Source: Pseudomonadales bacterium
GTDB lineage: Bacteria; Pseudomonadota; Gammaproteobacteria; Pseudomonadales; Azotimanducaceae
Assembly: GCA_028281005.1 (NCBI GenBank)
Contig: JANQKS010000021.1
Coordinates: 1-50,352, forward strand
Reading direction: 5' to 3'
Length of the DNA: 50,352 nt
In this document: in pieces, positions 6,995 through 16,213 of the stretch
Layout: each line of letters begins with the position of its first letter
Numbering within the stretch: the first letter of the stretch is position 1
Made by a program: the position numbers and the translations under genes
The notes under the pieces: model-generated
What the model was told of the DNA's origin: nothing
Database searches by the model: none
What the model saw: only the letters and a program-made list of their open reading frames with translations

Positions 6995-8041
6995 TTACTC
7001 TTCGCCCCCTGCCAGCGGACCTTCCCACTCACTCTCCAGCAAACGGGCGCCGCGCAAGATATTACCCATGGCGTAGTTACCTTCATGGCAGGCGTATTCG
7101 TAGACCTTGTCTGGGCTGGACCGCCACACATATTCACCGCTCCAGGGCGCCGTCCAAGCTGTGGGGTTGTTCACCGTGAAGTTATAAATGACGTTGCCGT
7201 CTTCACCCATCGAGTAACGCTCGATGACTTCCAGATTTTCATCCGCGCCGGCCAGGCCGCTGGTGGCTTTGAAGTGTTTGGTGTGCACCACCAAGGTATC
7301 ACCCTCCCAATGGCCAATAGAATCGCCCAACCATTTGCGGTTTTCGGCCGGACCATGTTCAGAATTCATGCGGATGATGCGCGCATCGTGCACCATCTCC
7401 TGCAGAATCATCACGTAGTCTTCTGTCTGTAGAATACGTTTGTAGTTGTTGTACAAACTCGGCAGGGTCGGCACGGTTGCGCCAAAGCTGATGAGGCAGC
7501 GTTCGGCCGGCGCCAGGCTTTCCGGCCCATCAAACGGACCAGGGCCATCGTAGGCCAACCACGAAGCGGTGCCGTCGTTGTCGTGGGTAAAAGAACTAAA
7601 AGTGTCCGCCATTTTAGCCATGGCCTGGGGCGTGGGCGGCGGTTGGCGCCCATTTTTCGGATCGTAGATGATTGACGTGCGGAACTTGCCGTCGATTTCA
7701 AACGCGGTGCTACCCGGGTCAATCCAGAACGCGTTGTATCCGCCGACACCGCCGGCACCGGCTGTATTGTTGCCGTCACCCCCTTTAACCGGCGCGCCAC
7801 GATCCGGGTCGCTCTCGCGATTAGCGAATTCAAACACCGCCTTAGTGCGGGCCACTATGGCGTCCGCTTCTTCTTGGGTCATAAACTGCTTGTCGCCAAA
7901 TTCTTCCGGGCGATTCAACGGCGCCAGCGTGCCGGTATCGTAGACGCCTGATAGGTAAGGCTTACCGCTGGCGGTCCGTTTTATGTCCGCGTGTGCTGTT
8001 GCTGTGATCACTACTGCCAAGAGGGCTGCTAGATATTTCAT
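6995..8041 (-). CDS. Secreted protein of unknown function
   Basis: A 348-residue protein with a signal peptide (MKYLAALLAVVITATAHA). The mature part contains RTSIIYDPKNGRQPPPTP, ARIIRMNSEHGP and WLGDSIGHWEGDTLVVHT. These belong to a family of uncharacterised exported proteins that I have seen described from Acidobacteria, sphingomonads and catabolic gammaproteobacteria. ATG 8041 is chosen because it opens the signal peptide, though the frame is open to 8251. It is divergent from the amidase pseudogene. No catalytic function can be assigned; the repeated Trp/Gly motifs suggest a beta-rich fold (inference). Confidence 0.75.
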   Translation of the reverse strand: MKYLAALLAVVITATAHADIKRTASGKPYLSGVYDTGTLAPLNRPEEFGDKQFMTQEEADAIVARTKAVFEFANRESDPDRGAPVKGGDGNNTAGAGGVGGYNAFWIDPGSTAFEIDGKFRTSIIYDPKNGRQPPPTPQAMAKMADTFSSFTHDNDGTASWLAYDGPGPFDGPESLAPAERCLISFGATVPTLPSLYNNYKRILQTEDYVMILQEMVHDARIIRMNSEHGPAENRKWLGDSIGHWEGDTLVVHTKHFKATSGLAGADENLEVIERYSMGEDGNVIYNFTVNNPTAWTAPWSGEYVWRSSPDKVYEYACHEGNYAMGNILRGARLLESEWEGPLAGGEE

Positions 8042-8151
8042 GCTGCGTCCTATTTGCGCTCTTAAACCGGAAAGCATACCAATCGCTGCGGTCTGAGGAA
8101 AAGGTGAGACTGACCTCTCAAGTTTCAGCGTCTTAGGTTTGGGGGAGCCGT

Positions 8152-9016
8152 ATGACCACAGCACACATTTCACGCCAACGTTTTGTGGCTCAAGGGGCAG
8201 CGCTGACAGCCGGCCCGCTTGGCGCGCGTCATTCACTCGCGCATTGGACACCGCCGGTGATGAGCTGGAAAGAATGGGCCAGCTACGATGCCTTGGGATT
8301 GGCCGAGCTCATCCGCAGCGGTGAAGTATCCGTCCTCGAGGTGGCGGAGCAAACCATGCACGCTACCCATTTGGTTAACCCTACCACCAATGCCGTGTTG
8401 GAGTTTTACTACGACAAGTTGGCCCACGGAAAAACCGTCAACCTGCCCAAGGGTATCTTCCACGGTGTGCCGTATTTTTTAAAGATGTTGGCCAAGTCGA
8501 ACAGGGGCGCGTCGCCGAGCTGTTGCGTAACCTCGGCCACCAGGTGGAAGAAGCTGACGCGCCGATTGACCACAGCGCTTTTTATCAAGCCTTCAAAGTG
8601 CAGTGGACCGCAGGCAACCATGCCCGCTTGTCCGCTGCCGAGCTAAAACAGCTGGCGCTGACACTCGAGGAGCCAGACTATAGCCAAGCAGAACCGGTCA
8701 CCCGCGTGATCTACGCCGACGGACAAAGGTGGACCCGCGAGGACTACCTCGCCGCCATCGACGTAAATCAGCAGACCACACATGGTCGTTTATCCCCTAC
8801 ACGCCGCTCGGCAACTTTACCGGACACCCGGCGATCAGCTTGCCGGTGGCAAAGTTTGCCGACGGGATGCCGTTGGGTGCGCACTTCATGGGTGCCTACG
8901 ACAGTGAAGTCACGCTGCTGCAGGTCGCCGCCCAGTTGGAACAAGCCCAACCTTGGTTTGATGATCACCCCCCATTCCACGTGACCGCCTTTGACGCGCA
9001 CGCCGCCAATCGGTAG
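8152..9016 (+). pseudogene. Amidase pseudogene with large internal deletion and frameshifts
   Basis: Three pieces of one amidase-signature enzyme lie in three frames. 8152 to about 8495 gives the N-terminus (LGLAELIRSGEVSVLEVAEQ, then GIFHGVPYFLKM). About 8495-8780 gives a late-middle part (VEQGRVAELLRNLGHQVEEA). About 8780-9016 gives the C-terminus (FIPYTPLGNFTGHPAISLP, then ADGMPLGAHFMGAYDSE). The Lys and Ser-cisSer catalytic section that should follow HGVPYFLKM is missing. What is left codes for about 285 residues against 450-550 for a whole enzyme. The gene is dead; sequencing error cannot explain the missing catalytic core. Confidence 0.82.
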
Positions 9017-9059
9017 CGTTGCCTCAGGGCACTAAAAAGAATATTCAAAGGAGGAACCC

Positions 9060-10361
9060 ATGGCCGAAATGGCACTAGAAAACCCAGACTTGTTCGAACT
9101 GAGCATGTCGGATGAAGCCGCGCCACTGCTGGATGCGGTTAAAAAACACATCCAGGAGAATGTCGCACCCATCAGCGAAGAGTTTTACGCACTCGACAAA
9201 GAAAAAGAAGACCGCTGGACCTGGCATCAGCGGCAACTCGAACTGTTGGACGGCGCCAAACAAGCGGCCAAAGCCAACGGCTTGTGGAATTTTTTCCTAC
9301 CGGATGCAGACACTGGTGAAGGCTTGAGCAATCTCGACTACGCCTACATCGCCAACGAGCTGGGTAAGTGGCCGCTCGCCTCGGAAACACTCAATTGTTC
9401 AGCGCCGGACACCGGCAACATGGAGGTGCTTGAGCGCGTCGGCACGGAGGCGCAAAAGGAGCAATGGCTAAAACCGCTGTTAAACGGTGAAATCCGTTCC
9501 GCCTACGCCATGACCGAACCGGCAGTTGCCTCCTCCGATGCTAAAAACGTCGCCACTTCAGCCGTGTTGGACGGTGACGAGTGGGTCCTCAACGGTGAAA
9601 AGTACTATATCTCCGGCGCCGGTGATCCACGCTGCAAAGTCATGATTACCATGGTCAAAACCAGTCCGGAGGCGCCGCCGCATAAACAGCAATCACAGAT
9701 CCTCGTTCCCATCGACACCCCCGGCGTGAAAATTCTCGAAGGTATGGAGTCTTTTGGAGAAGACGATGCACCCCACGGCCACATGCACATCGTGTTTGAT
9801 AATGTGCGCGTGCCGAAAGAGAACATACTGCTGGGTGAAGGCCGCGGCTTTGAGATTTCACAGGTGCGTTTGGGCCCTGGGCGTATTCACCACTGCATGC
9901 GTTCCATCGGCGCCGGCGAGAAAGCCCTGGAGCTCATGGTACGCCGCGGCTTGGGCCGTCAGGCATTTGGGCGCCCCATCTTGCAGCTGGGTAAAAACAT
10001 CGAGCTGGTGTCCCGCGCGCGCATCGAAATTGACGCTTGCCGTCTCATGGTGCTGCAGGCCGCCAAAGCCATGGACGTGCTGGGCAACAAAGAAGCCCGC
10101 ATCTACGTCAGTGCGGTAAAAGCCATGGTGCCGGAGAAGATGTGCCAGATCATCGACTGGGCCATCCAAATCCACGGCGCCACCGGTGTCTCTCAATGGA
10201 CTCCGTTAGCACGTATGTATGCTCGCCAACGTAACCTGCGACTGGCAGACGGCCCGGATGAGGTGCATCACATGGTGGTTGGGCGCAACGAGCAACGTAA
10301 ATACGAAGGTGAGCGTTACACCGGCCTAGATGACAAGCTGGTGCTCAAGCATAACGTTTAA
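9060..10361 (+). CDS. Acyl-CoA dehydrogenase family protein (ACAD10/11-like)
   Basis: A 433-residue flavoprotein that would introduce a C=C bond in an acyl-CoA using FAD. Seen are AYAMTEPAVASSDAKN and DGDEWVLNGEKYYISGAG (flavin and substrate loop), IVFDNVRVPKENILLGEG, and the C-terminal QIHGATGVSQWTPLARMYA and RLADGPDEVHHMVVGR. The last motif is the mark of the ACAD10/11 branch. AAAGGAGGAACCC just before ATG 9060 is an excellent ribosome site. It follows the dead amidase by 43 bp and is convergent with the nitroreductase. Substrate unknown; larger or branched acyl chains would fit the branch. Confidence 0.9.
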   Translation: MAEMALENPDLFELSMSDEAAPLLDAVKKHIQENVAPISEEFYALDKEKEDRWTWHQRQLELLDGAKQAAKANGLWNFFLPDADTGEGLSNLDYAYIANELGKWPLASETLNCSAPDTGNMEVLERVGTEAQKEQWLKPLLNGEIRSAYAMTEPAVASSDAKNVATSAVLDGDEWVLNGEKYYISGAGDPRCKVMITMVKTSPEAPPHKQQSQILVPIDTPGVKILEGMESFGEDDAPHGHMHIVFDNVRVPKENILLGEGRGFEISQVRLGPGRIHHCMRSIGAGEKALELMVRRGLGRQAFGRPILQLGKNIELVSRARIEIDACRLMVLQAAKAMDVLGNKEARIYVSAVKAMVPEKMCQIIDWAIQIHGATGVSQWTPLARMYARQRNLRLADGPDEVHHMVVGRNEQRKYEGERYTGLDDKLVLKHNV

Positions 10362-10378
10362 GCGCCTGCTTAAACTGA

Positions 10379-11038
10379 TCATGAGGCCCGCCTCCCCCAG
10401 CGGTTGAGGTGGGTCTTTTGCTCCGCCGGAACGCGTCGTACCGGTCCAAAGTTACCCATCGGCCAGCCTATCGGGATGGTGACCACCACGCCGTAGTCCT
10501 CGGGGATTTGGAAATACGCGTGCAGCTCTTCCTCAAAAACCTGGTGCATGGTGGTGAGCGCCGCGCCCAATCCCACGGCGCGGCAGGCCAACAAGATATT
10601 CTGCACACAGGGATAAACCCCGCCGTAGTTTGGCGGCGCTAAACCCACCCGCTCTTCAGCCGGGACTTTAAACGGCCAATCCCGGGCACCACACGCCAAC
10701 ACCAGGTAAGGCGTTTCGTGCAGGTGGTCAATTTGATACAACACCGCCTGCAACTGCCGATTGAGCTTGTCTTCACCGACTTCAATGTCTGCGCGCGATA
10801 TGCCAAACCGCGATTCCATCGCCTGGGCATAGCGTTCGGCAAACCACAGCTTGCTGTCCGCGTCTTCCACCACCACAAATTCCCAGGGTTGCAGATTCTG
10901 CCCGGAAGCTGCCTGCACCCCCGCGTTTAACACTTTAAACAACAATTCCCTCGGCACTGGATCGGGTTTCAGGCGGCGCATGGCCCGTACGTTGCCGACT
11001 AAATCGAAAAACTCCGGGTGTAGTGTGGGTTCCGCCAT
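10379..11038 (-). CDS. Nitroreductase family protein
   Basis: A 219-residue FMN-dependent oxidoreductase. The N-terminus carries the family pattern AMRRLKPDPVPRELLFKVLN and AGVQAASGQNLQPWEFVVVE, which contacts FMN. NYGGVYPCVQNILLACRAVG and LGAALTT form the dimer and flavin part, and PIGWPMGNFGPVRR closes the domain. The frame is open to 11137, but ATG 11038 (MAEPTLHPEFFDLVG) gives the usual family start and leaves a normal 155-bp divergent promoter region before yghU. It would reduce nitro, quinone or enone substrates with NAD(P)H; the substrate here is unknown. Confidence 0.87.
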   Translation of the reverse strand: MAEPTLHPEFFDLVGNVRAMRRLKPDPVPRELLFKVLNAGVQAASGQNLQPWEFVVVEDADSKLWFAERYAQAMESRFGISRADIEVGEDKLNRQLQAVLYQIDHLHETPYLVLACGARDWPFKVPAEERVGLAPPNYGGVYPCVQNILLACRAVGLGAALTTMHQVFEEELHAYFQIPEDYGVVVTIPIGWPMGNFGPVRRVPAEQKTHLNRWGRRAS

Positions 11039-11193
11039 GATGTGTGTTCCTTTAGTCCTGTTTGTTGGGAGCCTATACGCCCAGTGTTGCGCAAACAATT
11101 GCATACATGCCCGCGCCCCACGTAAATTTCTGCACAAGATATTGCTAGACTCACAAGCGTAACTTCACACCCCCACGTATAAGGAAAAACACC

Positions 11194-12039
11194 ATGACGG
11201 AATACACGCCTCCCAAGGTTTGGACCTGGGATAAGGAAAGCGGCGGGCGTTTTGCAAACATCAATCGTCCGATCGCCGGCGCTACTCATGACAAAGAACT
11301 CCCCGTGGGTGAGCACAATCTGCAGCTGCACTCATTGGCCACGCCGAATGGGGTCAAAGTAACCATCCTGTTGGAAGAATTATTGGAGTTGGGTGTTACC
11401 GAAGCCGAGTATGACGCGTACACCATTAACATCGGGGAAGGTGATCAGTTTGGCAGCGGATTTGTGGCGTTAAATCCGAATTCCAAAATTCCTGCCTTGC
11501 AAGACCGCAGCACCACACCACCCACCCGGGTGTTCGAATCCGGCGCCATTTTGGTCTATCTCGCTGAGAAGTTTGGTCACTTTTTACCCACGGACCCATC
11601 CACCCGCGCCGAATGTATGTCGTGGCTCATGTGGCAAATGGGCAGCGCCCCGTACATTGGCGGTGGTTTCGGTCACTTCTACGCGTACGCGCCGGAGAAG
11701 ATTGAATACTGCATCAACCGTTACACCATGGAAGCCAAGCGGCTGTTGGACGTGTTGGACCAACGCTTGGCAGACAATGAGTTTTTGTGCGGCGACGAAT
11801 ACACCATCGCGGATATGGCGAACTATGCCTGGTACGGCGCGTTGGTATTGCACAACATTTATGACGCCGCGGAGTTTATCGAAGCCGATTCGTACGTGAA
11901 CGTAGTGCGCTGGGCCAAACAAATTGAGGAACGCCCGGCGGTGCAACGTGGGCGGCGGGTGAACCGACCCTGGGGTCCAGAAGAAACCCGCGTGGTGGAG
12001 CGCCACAGCGCGGCGGATTTTGACATCAAGCCCGCATAG
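11194..12039 (+). CDS. yghU: Glutathione-dependent disulfide-bond oxidoreductase YghU
   Basis: A 281-residue glutathione-transferase-fold protein closely resembling E. coli YghU along its whole length: PKVWTWDKESGGRFANINRP at the start, HSLATPNGVKVTILLEELLE, NPNSKIPALQD, FESGAILVYLAEKFGHFLP, GGGFGHFYAYAPEKIEY and ERPAVQRGRRVNRPWG. The family binds two glutathiones and reduces disulfides such as 2-hydroxyethyl disulfide. The length matches. It starts at ATG 11194 after AAGGAAAA and is divergent from the nitroreductase. A 57-codon amidohydrolase stump follows. Confidence 0.93.
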   Translation: MTEYTPPKVWTWDKESGGRFANINRPIAGATHDKELPVGEHNLQLHSLATPNGVKVTILLEELLELGVTEAEYDAYTINIGEGDQFGSGFVALNPNSKIPALQDRSTTPPTRVFESGAILVYLAEKFGHFLPTDPSTRAECMSWLMWQMGSAPYIGGGFGHFYAYAPEKIEYCINRYTMEAKRLLDVLDQRLADNEFLCGDEYTIADMANYAWYGALVLHNIYDAAEFIEADSYVNVVRWAKQIEERPAVQRGRRVNRPWGPEETRVVERHSAADFDIKPA

Positions 12040-12065
12040 ACAGCCGTTCCACCAGGCCGAGACAC

Positions 12066-12239
12066 ATGAGCATTACCATCTACCCAACGCGCAAAGTCAT
12101 TACCATGAATCCCTCCAACCCGAAGGGTACTCACGTGGCGGTACGCAACGGCATGATCCTCGGTGTCGGCAGCCTGGATGAATTAAGCGGCTGGGGCGCG
12201 ACTTACAACGTGATGCTATTGCAGGGTGCGGAGGCGTGA
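12066..12239 (+). pseudogene. N-terminal stub of an amidohydrolase
   Basis: A 57-residue frame: SITIYPTRKVITMNPSNPKG, then THVAVRNGMILGVGSLDELS and GWGAT. This is the first beta-sandwich segment of YtcJ/amidohydrolase-type proteins, which normally run to about 500-580 residues and continue into the metal-binding HxH strand. Here the frame ends in unrelated residues and TGA. All metal ligands are missing, so it cannot be active. It starts 26 bp after yghU. Confidence 0.65.
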
Positions 12240-12284
12240 ACAGGACGAAAACGAACCAAAACGCGCGATGAATGCGGATCTGAC

Positions 12285-12303
12285 CTAGTGCTCAAACCAC
12301 TAG
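12285..12303. terminator. Hairpin between amidohydrolase stub and MBL gene
   Basis: CTAGTG (12285-12290) and CACTAG (12298-12303) form a perfect 6-bp stem with a 7-base loop, placed just past the end of the minus-strand MBL gene (12308). There is no T-run, so it is a weak candidate terminator. Confidence 0.25.
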
Positions 12304-12307
12304 ATCA

Positions 12308-13363
12308 CTATGCCTGACGCCACCAGGCTACCCCTTGCGCGTCTTCTTCCACCGTCACCATGCGGCGCTCCAATGCACAATGCAGATGGGCAATCGACTC
12401 GCCGGTTGCGGGAAAGAAACTGGTATCGGTAATTTGGCTTTTAAACAGCGCTGGAAACACATCCACCGCGCGTTTGGGTTCTGCGCACAGATCGTACAGT
12501 TTTTCCAGCGCCACCTCGTGCCAGTCGATCAGTGCGGTGAGGCGTTCGTGCACACCTTCATAAAGGCTTTCATGGGCCGGTAAGACCAGCAAATCCGGCG
12601 GTAATACTTCCCGGAAACGCCCGCAGGAGTTGATAAAGTCGCGCAACGGGTTGGCGCTAGGTTCAGAAGGATTCACGCTGACATTGGGCGTGATCTTCGG
12701 TAAAAGCTGGTCACCGCCAATGATGACTTTGAGCTCCGGGCAATACAGACAAACGTGTTCCGGTGCGTGGCCATGGCCGATGATGGCGCGCCATTCGCGG
12801 CCGCCAATGTCCAGGTACTGGCCTTCGTTAATACGCCGGTAACCCGCCGGCAGCGGTGAGATATTGGCGCCAAATTGACCAAATCGTTCACGGTAACGGT
12901 CTAGCCGTTCCTCGGTAAAACCCGCGCGGCGGTAAAACCGGATGGCGTCTTCCGGCACATCCGATGGGCCGTCAGCCGCCATCACCTTGCACATGAAAAA
13001 GTCACTGCGGGACATCCACAACTCAGCACCAAACTCCTGACAAATCCAACCCGCTAAACCCGTGTGGTCGGTGTGCAGATGCGTAGCGATGACCCTGGTG
13101 ACCGGCTTACCTTCGAGATAGTTTGCAAATATCTTGCGCCAGCAATCTTGCACGTCTTCTCGAAATAGCCCGGTATCCACCACAGTCCAGCCGTCATAGT
13201 CCTCCAATACCCACACATTAATGTGATTGAGGCGGCCCCACATGGGCATCCGCGCCCAATACACCCCATCAGCAACCCGGGTTAAGGCGCCGGGCTCTGG
13301 AGCTTCGTCCTCAAAGCGATACGTCAGCGGGTCAAATCCGCGTTTGGACATGTTATCGACCAC
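12308..13363 (-). CDS. MBL-fold metallo-hydrolase
   Basis: A 351-residue metallo-beta-lactamase-fold hydrolase. The metal motif is complete: THLHTDHTG with His95, His97, Asp99 and His100. Later ligands appear in IGHGHAPEHVCLY (His) and VIIGGDQLLP (Asp), with a final PAHESLYEG His. A C-terminal helical region of about 90 residues follows, as in many thioesterase-like or quinolone-lactonase-like members. GTG 13363 is preferred over ATG 13351 because AAAGGAG lies at the right distance from the GTG. It lies 30 bp downstream of the P450 gene on the same strand, suggesting joint transcription. The substrate could be a CoA thioester or a lactone (inference). Confidence 0.88.
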   Translation of the reverse strand: MVDNMSKRGFDPLTYRFEDEAPEPGALTRVADGVYWARMPMWGRLNHINVWVLEDYDGWTVVDTGLFREDVQDCWRKIFANYLEGKPVTRVIATHLHTDHTGLAGWICQEFGAELWMSRSDFFMCKVMAADGPSDVPEDAIRFYRRAGFTEERLDRYRERFGQFGANISPLPAGYRRINEGQYLDIGGREWRAIIGHGHAPEHVCLYCPELKVIIGGDQLLPKITPNVSVNPSEPSANPLRDFINSCGRFREVLPPDLLVLPAHESLYEGVHERLTALIDWHEVALEKLYDLCAEPKRAVDVFPALFKSQITDTSFFPATGESIAHLHCALERRMVTVEEDAQGVAWWRQA

Positions 13364-13393
13364 AGGGATCTCCTTTAGGCGTGGGGTAATGTG

Positions 13394-14665
13394 TTAACGA
13401 ACGTCAAACGCCAGCGGTAAACCGATTAGGCCGTGTAACAAGGCGTTCGGTGCAAACTGTGGCTCAATTGCCCCAGGTTGCAGCCGGAAATTCTCCAAGC
13501 GCTCAAACAGGACTTTGAAGCCACCGTTCATTTCACGGCGCGCCAGTGCCGCACCCAGGCAATGGTGAACCCCTTTGCCGAAGGCAACGTGGTCTTTCAA
13601 ATTGTCGCGCATGATGTTGAATGTCATGGCGTCGGCAAATTGCGCATCGTCTTGGTTGGCGGAGGCAAAACGGGCAAAACAAACGGAATTTTCCGGAATG
13701 GTCACACCGTGCAATTCCACCTCGCGGGTGGTGCGGCGGAACATATTGGAAGAAGGACTGGAATAACGCAGCACCTCTTCCACCAGGCGGCTGATCATCT
13801 CCGGCGATGGGTCGTTACGCACCAGTTCGTATTGATCCGGATTTTCGATTAACAACCAGATACCTTCAGTGAGCGAACCGGCGGTGGTTTCGTTCCCCGC
13901 CACCAGGATCTGCGACAACATGGACAAACACTCGGCATTGTCCAACGGTTTTTCACCATCGATGCTGGCGTTTACAACTTTGGAGAGGATGTCGTCTTCC
14001 GGCTGGCGGCGCCGCTCCTCCATCTTTTCAACAAAGTAGTGTTGAAACTCGAGGATGTCCTTAGCGGCCTGTAACGTCCCTTCACGGTCAAGTTGCTGAC
14101 TGAGATTGCCAATAAAAGCTTCCGTCCATTTACGCAGTAGCGGCAGATCCTCCAGTGGCACACCAATTTGCGAAGCGATCACTTTCAGCGGCAGCGGCAC
14201 GCCAAAGTCATTCAAAAACTCACACTGGCCGGCGTCGGCAAAGGCATCAATCAACTCGTTTGATATCTGCTCTATGTACGGTTCCAAGGCTTTTAAATTG
14301 GACGGCGAGAAGGCGCCGTCGACAAACTTGCGATATCTGCGCTGCAGCGGCGGATCCTGGGTGAGCATGGTGGGAACGTTTGGATACCCCTGCTCCAGCA
14401 GGTCGACCACCTCTTGGTCGTCGGAGTTTACCGCTCGCGTGGTGGTCCCAGGCATCACGCTGGAGAAGGTCTGATGGTCCTGTGCCATCGCCACCACATC
14501 TGCGTAGCGCGAGATAAAAAAGATACCCGACATGGGGTCCTGAAACACCGGGGCTTCTTCGCGCAAACGGCGGTTCATCAACGCCGGGCAGGCCAGCACC
14601 TCAGGATGCATAGGCATAATTTCGTCGATGGGGCAGGTTTTGATCTGCTCAAGTATCTCGCTCAT
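13394..14665 (-). CDS. Cytochrome P450
   Basis: A 423-residue bacterial class I P450. The I-helix oxygen-binding motif is AGNETT (residues 256-261), the ExxR motif is EVLR (297-300), and the heme loop is AFGKGVHHCLGAALAR with the iron ligand at Cys369. The substrate-recognition part (LTQDPPLQRRYRKFV) has the usual DPP-H/R pattern. No membrane anchor, so it is soluble and needs a ferredoxin partner, which is not seen nearby. It is followed at 30 bp by the MBL hydrolase and preceded by an LLM oxidoreductase on the same strand. A separate P450 stub lies at 46010. Confidence 0.93.
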   Translation of the reverse strand: MSEILEQIKTCPIDEIMPMHPEVLACPALMNRRLREEAPVFQDPMSGIFFISRYADVVAMAQDHQTFSSVMPGTTTRAVNSDDQEVVDLLEQGYPNVPTMLTQDPPLQRRYRKFVDGAFSPSNLKALEPYIEQISNELIDAFADAGQCEFLNDFGVPLPLKVIASQIGVPLEDLPLLRKWTEAFIGNLSQQLDREGTLQAAKDILEFQHYFVEKMEERRRQPEDDILSKVVNASIDGEKPLDNAECLSMLSQILVAGNETTAGSLTEGIWLLIENPDQYELVRNDPSPEMISRLVEEVLRYSSPSSNMFRRTTREVELHGVTIPENSVCFARFASANQDDAQFADAMTFNIMRDNLKDHVAFGKGVHHCLGAALARREMNGGFKVLFERLENFRLQPGAIEPQFAPNALLHGLIGLPLAFDVR

Positions 14666-14749
14666 GAGTAGCTCTGGGTAAAAGTTAAGCCGGCTATTTT
14701 AAGAGAACTCGGTGATGCTTGGACAGCGCCGCGTGTTTGACCAAATCGA

Positions 14750-15670
14750 TCAATCCAAGAGGGACTGTGCTGCAAGCGTGGCGTGGATTGCCGCCATGTG
14801 TTCGTGCAGGGCATCAACGCTGCGAAACCCCGCGCGGAACAATTCCACCAAGTTGATGGTGGCCCAGGTAAAACCCAATTCACCCAAGGCCGCCGCTTGT
14901 TCAGTCATACGTTGGGGATTTTTATAGAACTCCCGCGGGTCGTCTGTGCGCGCCGGCGTCAGTGACATCTGCAAACCGATCTCCGCCGGGTCGCGCCCTA
15001 CCGCCTGTGCGTGTTCGTGAATGGTCTCAATACTGCGCTTGGTTTTGTCCGGATTGAAACCAAAACTCATACCCATCCAACCGTCCCCCACCTCGGCCAC
15101 GCGCCGCAACGCACGCGGTACCATGCCACCGATCCAGATCGGGATGTCGGCACCCTGTGGGGGTTTGGGCTCCATGGCCATGGCTTGCAGCGAATAAAAC
15201 TCACCCTGGACATCAATATTTGCCTCGGACCAACAGGTGCGCAACAGCTGGATGGCCTCATCCATACGCTGGCCACGATTATCAAATGTTTCCTCCAGAG
15301 CATCATATTCACTGGCCTGCCAGCCGGCACCCACACCCAGGCGCACGCGCCCGCCGGACAGGGTATCCAGCGTACTGACCTGTTTGGCCACTAGCGTCGG
15401 CTGCCGTTGGGGCAACACCAGTACCCCGGTAGACAGGCCAACGCGGCTGGTCACCGCCGCGGCAAAAGACAATAGGGAAAAGACTTCCAAGATTGGCATC
15501 TGCGCCGGGTAGATGGGTTTGTCGCGCCCGGGGGCTTCGTATCCCATGACCACGTGATCGAGCACGTTTATGTCATGGAAACCCACCGCTTCGACGGCTT
15601 GGATCAGACGCAGCACCCCTTGCGGCCCTTCGCGGTACATCACGCTCGGGAAGGTAATGCTAAATTTCAT
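14750..15670 (-). CDS. LLM class flavin/F420-dependent oxidoreductase
   Basis: A 306-residue TIM-barrel protein of the luciferase-like monooxygenase class, close to the TIGR03619 type. Seen are MKFSITFPSVMYREGPQG, VGLSTGVLVLPQRQPTLVA, KQVSTLDTLSGGRVRLGVG, AGWQASEYDAL and IPIWIGGMVPRALRRVAEVG. The family uses F420 or reduced FMN; the sequence alone does not decide which. ATG 15670 (MKFSITF) is the family start, six codons inside the longest frame. It lies upstream of the P450 on the same strand (84 bp), so the LLM, P450 and MBL genes may form one catabolic unit. Confidence 0.87.
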   Translation of the reverse strand: MKFSITFPSVMYREGPQGVLRLIQAVEAVGFHDINVLDHVVMGYEAPGRDKPIYPAQMPILEVFSLLSFAAAVTSRVGLSTGVLVLPQRQPTLVAKQVSTLDTLSGGRVRLGVGAGWQASEYDALEETFDNRGQRMDEAIQLLRTCWSEANIDVQGEFYSLQAMAMEPKPPQGADIPIWIGGMVPRALRRVAEVGDGWMGMSFGFNPDKTKRSIETIHEHAQAVGRDPAEIGLQMSLTPARTDDPREFYKNPQRMTEQAAALGELGFTWATINLVELFRAGFRSVDALHEHMAAIHATLAAQSLLD

Positions 15671-15785
15671 GCCTAATCCTGGTGGCATTTTTTGTCGTCA
15701 CGATCGATGCCCGTGGCTTCAAACAACCCCGAAGGGTAGCATCCCCCCATACCTTTGAGTATCAACCGCAACGTTTTCATTACTT

Positions 15786-16129
15786 GTGCCGTCACCGGCT
15801 CTGGCGCCCGGCACGTTGCGCGCCACGGGCGCGCGTATCACACAGTTGGGTGTACAGGCGGAAATCGAAGCGTTTGACACCGGACACCTGTGGTTTGCGA
15901 GACAACTGGTGGAAGAGGGGGTGCTTGTGGACCCGGTGCTGGTGCAGCTGTGTATGGGAGTCCCTTGGGGCGCACCGGATGACCTCAATACGCTCACTTG
16001 AGTATCGCCGCACTGGCCGCACAGCGCGATGAGAATTTGGTAGCCATTCTGTAAGCTCTACGCGGGACAAACCAGGGTGCTGGGCGCATCATCAACGACT
16101 ATCTGAAACACGCGCCCGCTTCCAGCTAA
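15786..16129 (+). pseudogene. BKACE (DUF849) remnant followed by a second unidentified tail
   Basis: 15786-16001 encodes [20 protein letters not shown] and [19 protein letters not shown]. This is an internal segment of the beta-keto acid cleavage enzyme family (DUF849), about 300 residues when whole. The zinc ligands and both ends are absent. From about 16010 to a TAA at 16127-16129 a second fragment reads ALAAQRDENLVAIL, a stop, then GAGRIINDYLKHAPASS, which I cannot assign. Nothing else is seen in 15671-16213 besides the promoter and ribosome site of the next gene. Confidence 0.6.
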
Positions 16130-16213
16130 GAGCCGCACGCAAAAAGTGCAACATAAGGTTGGGGCAGCACTGATAAACACGGTAAAGTAAACACAAATAA
16201 ACGGGAGGTTCAC

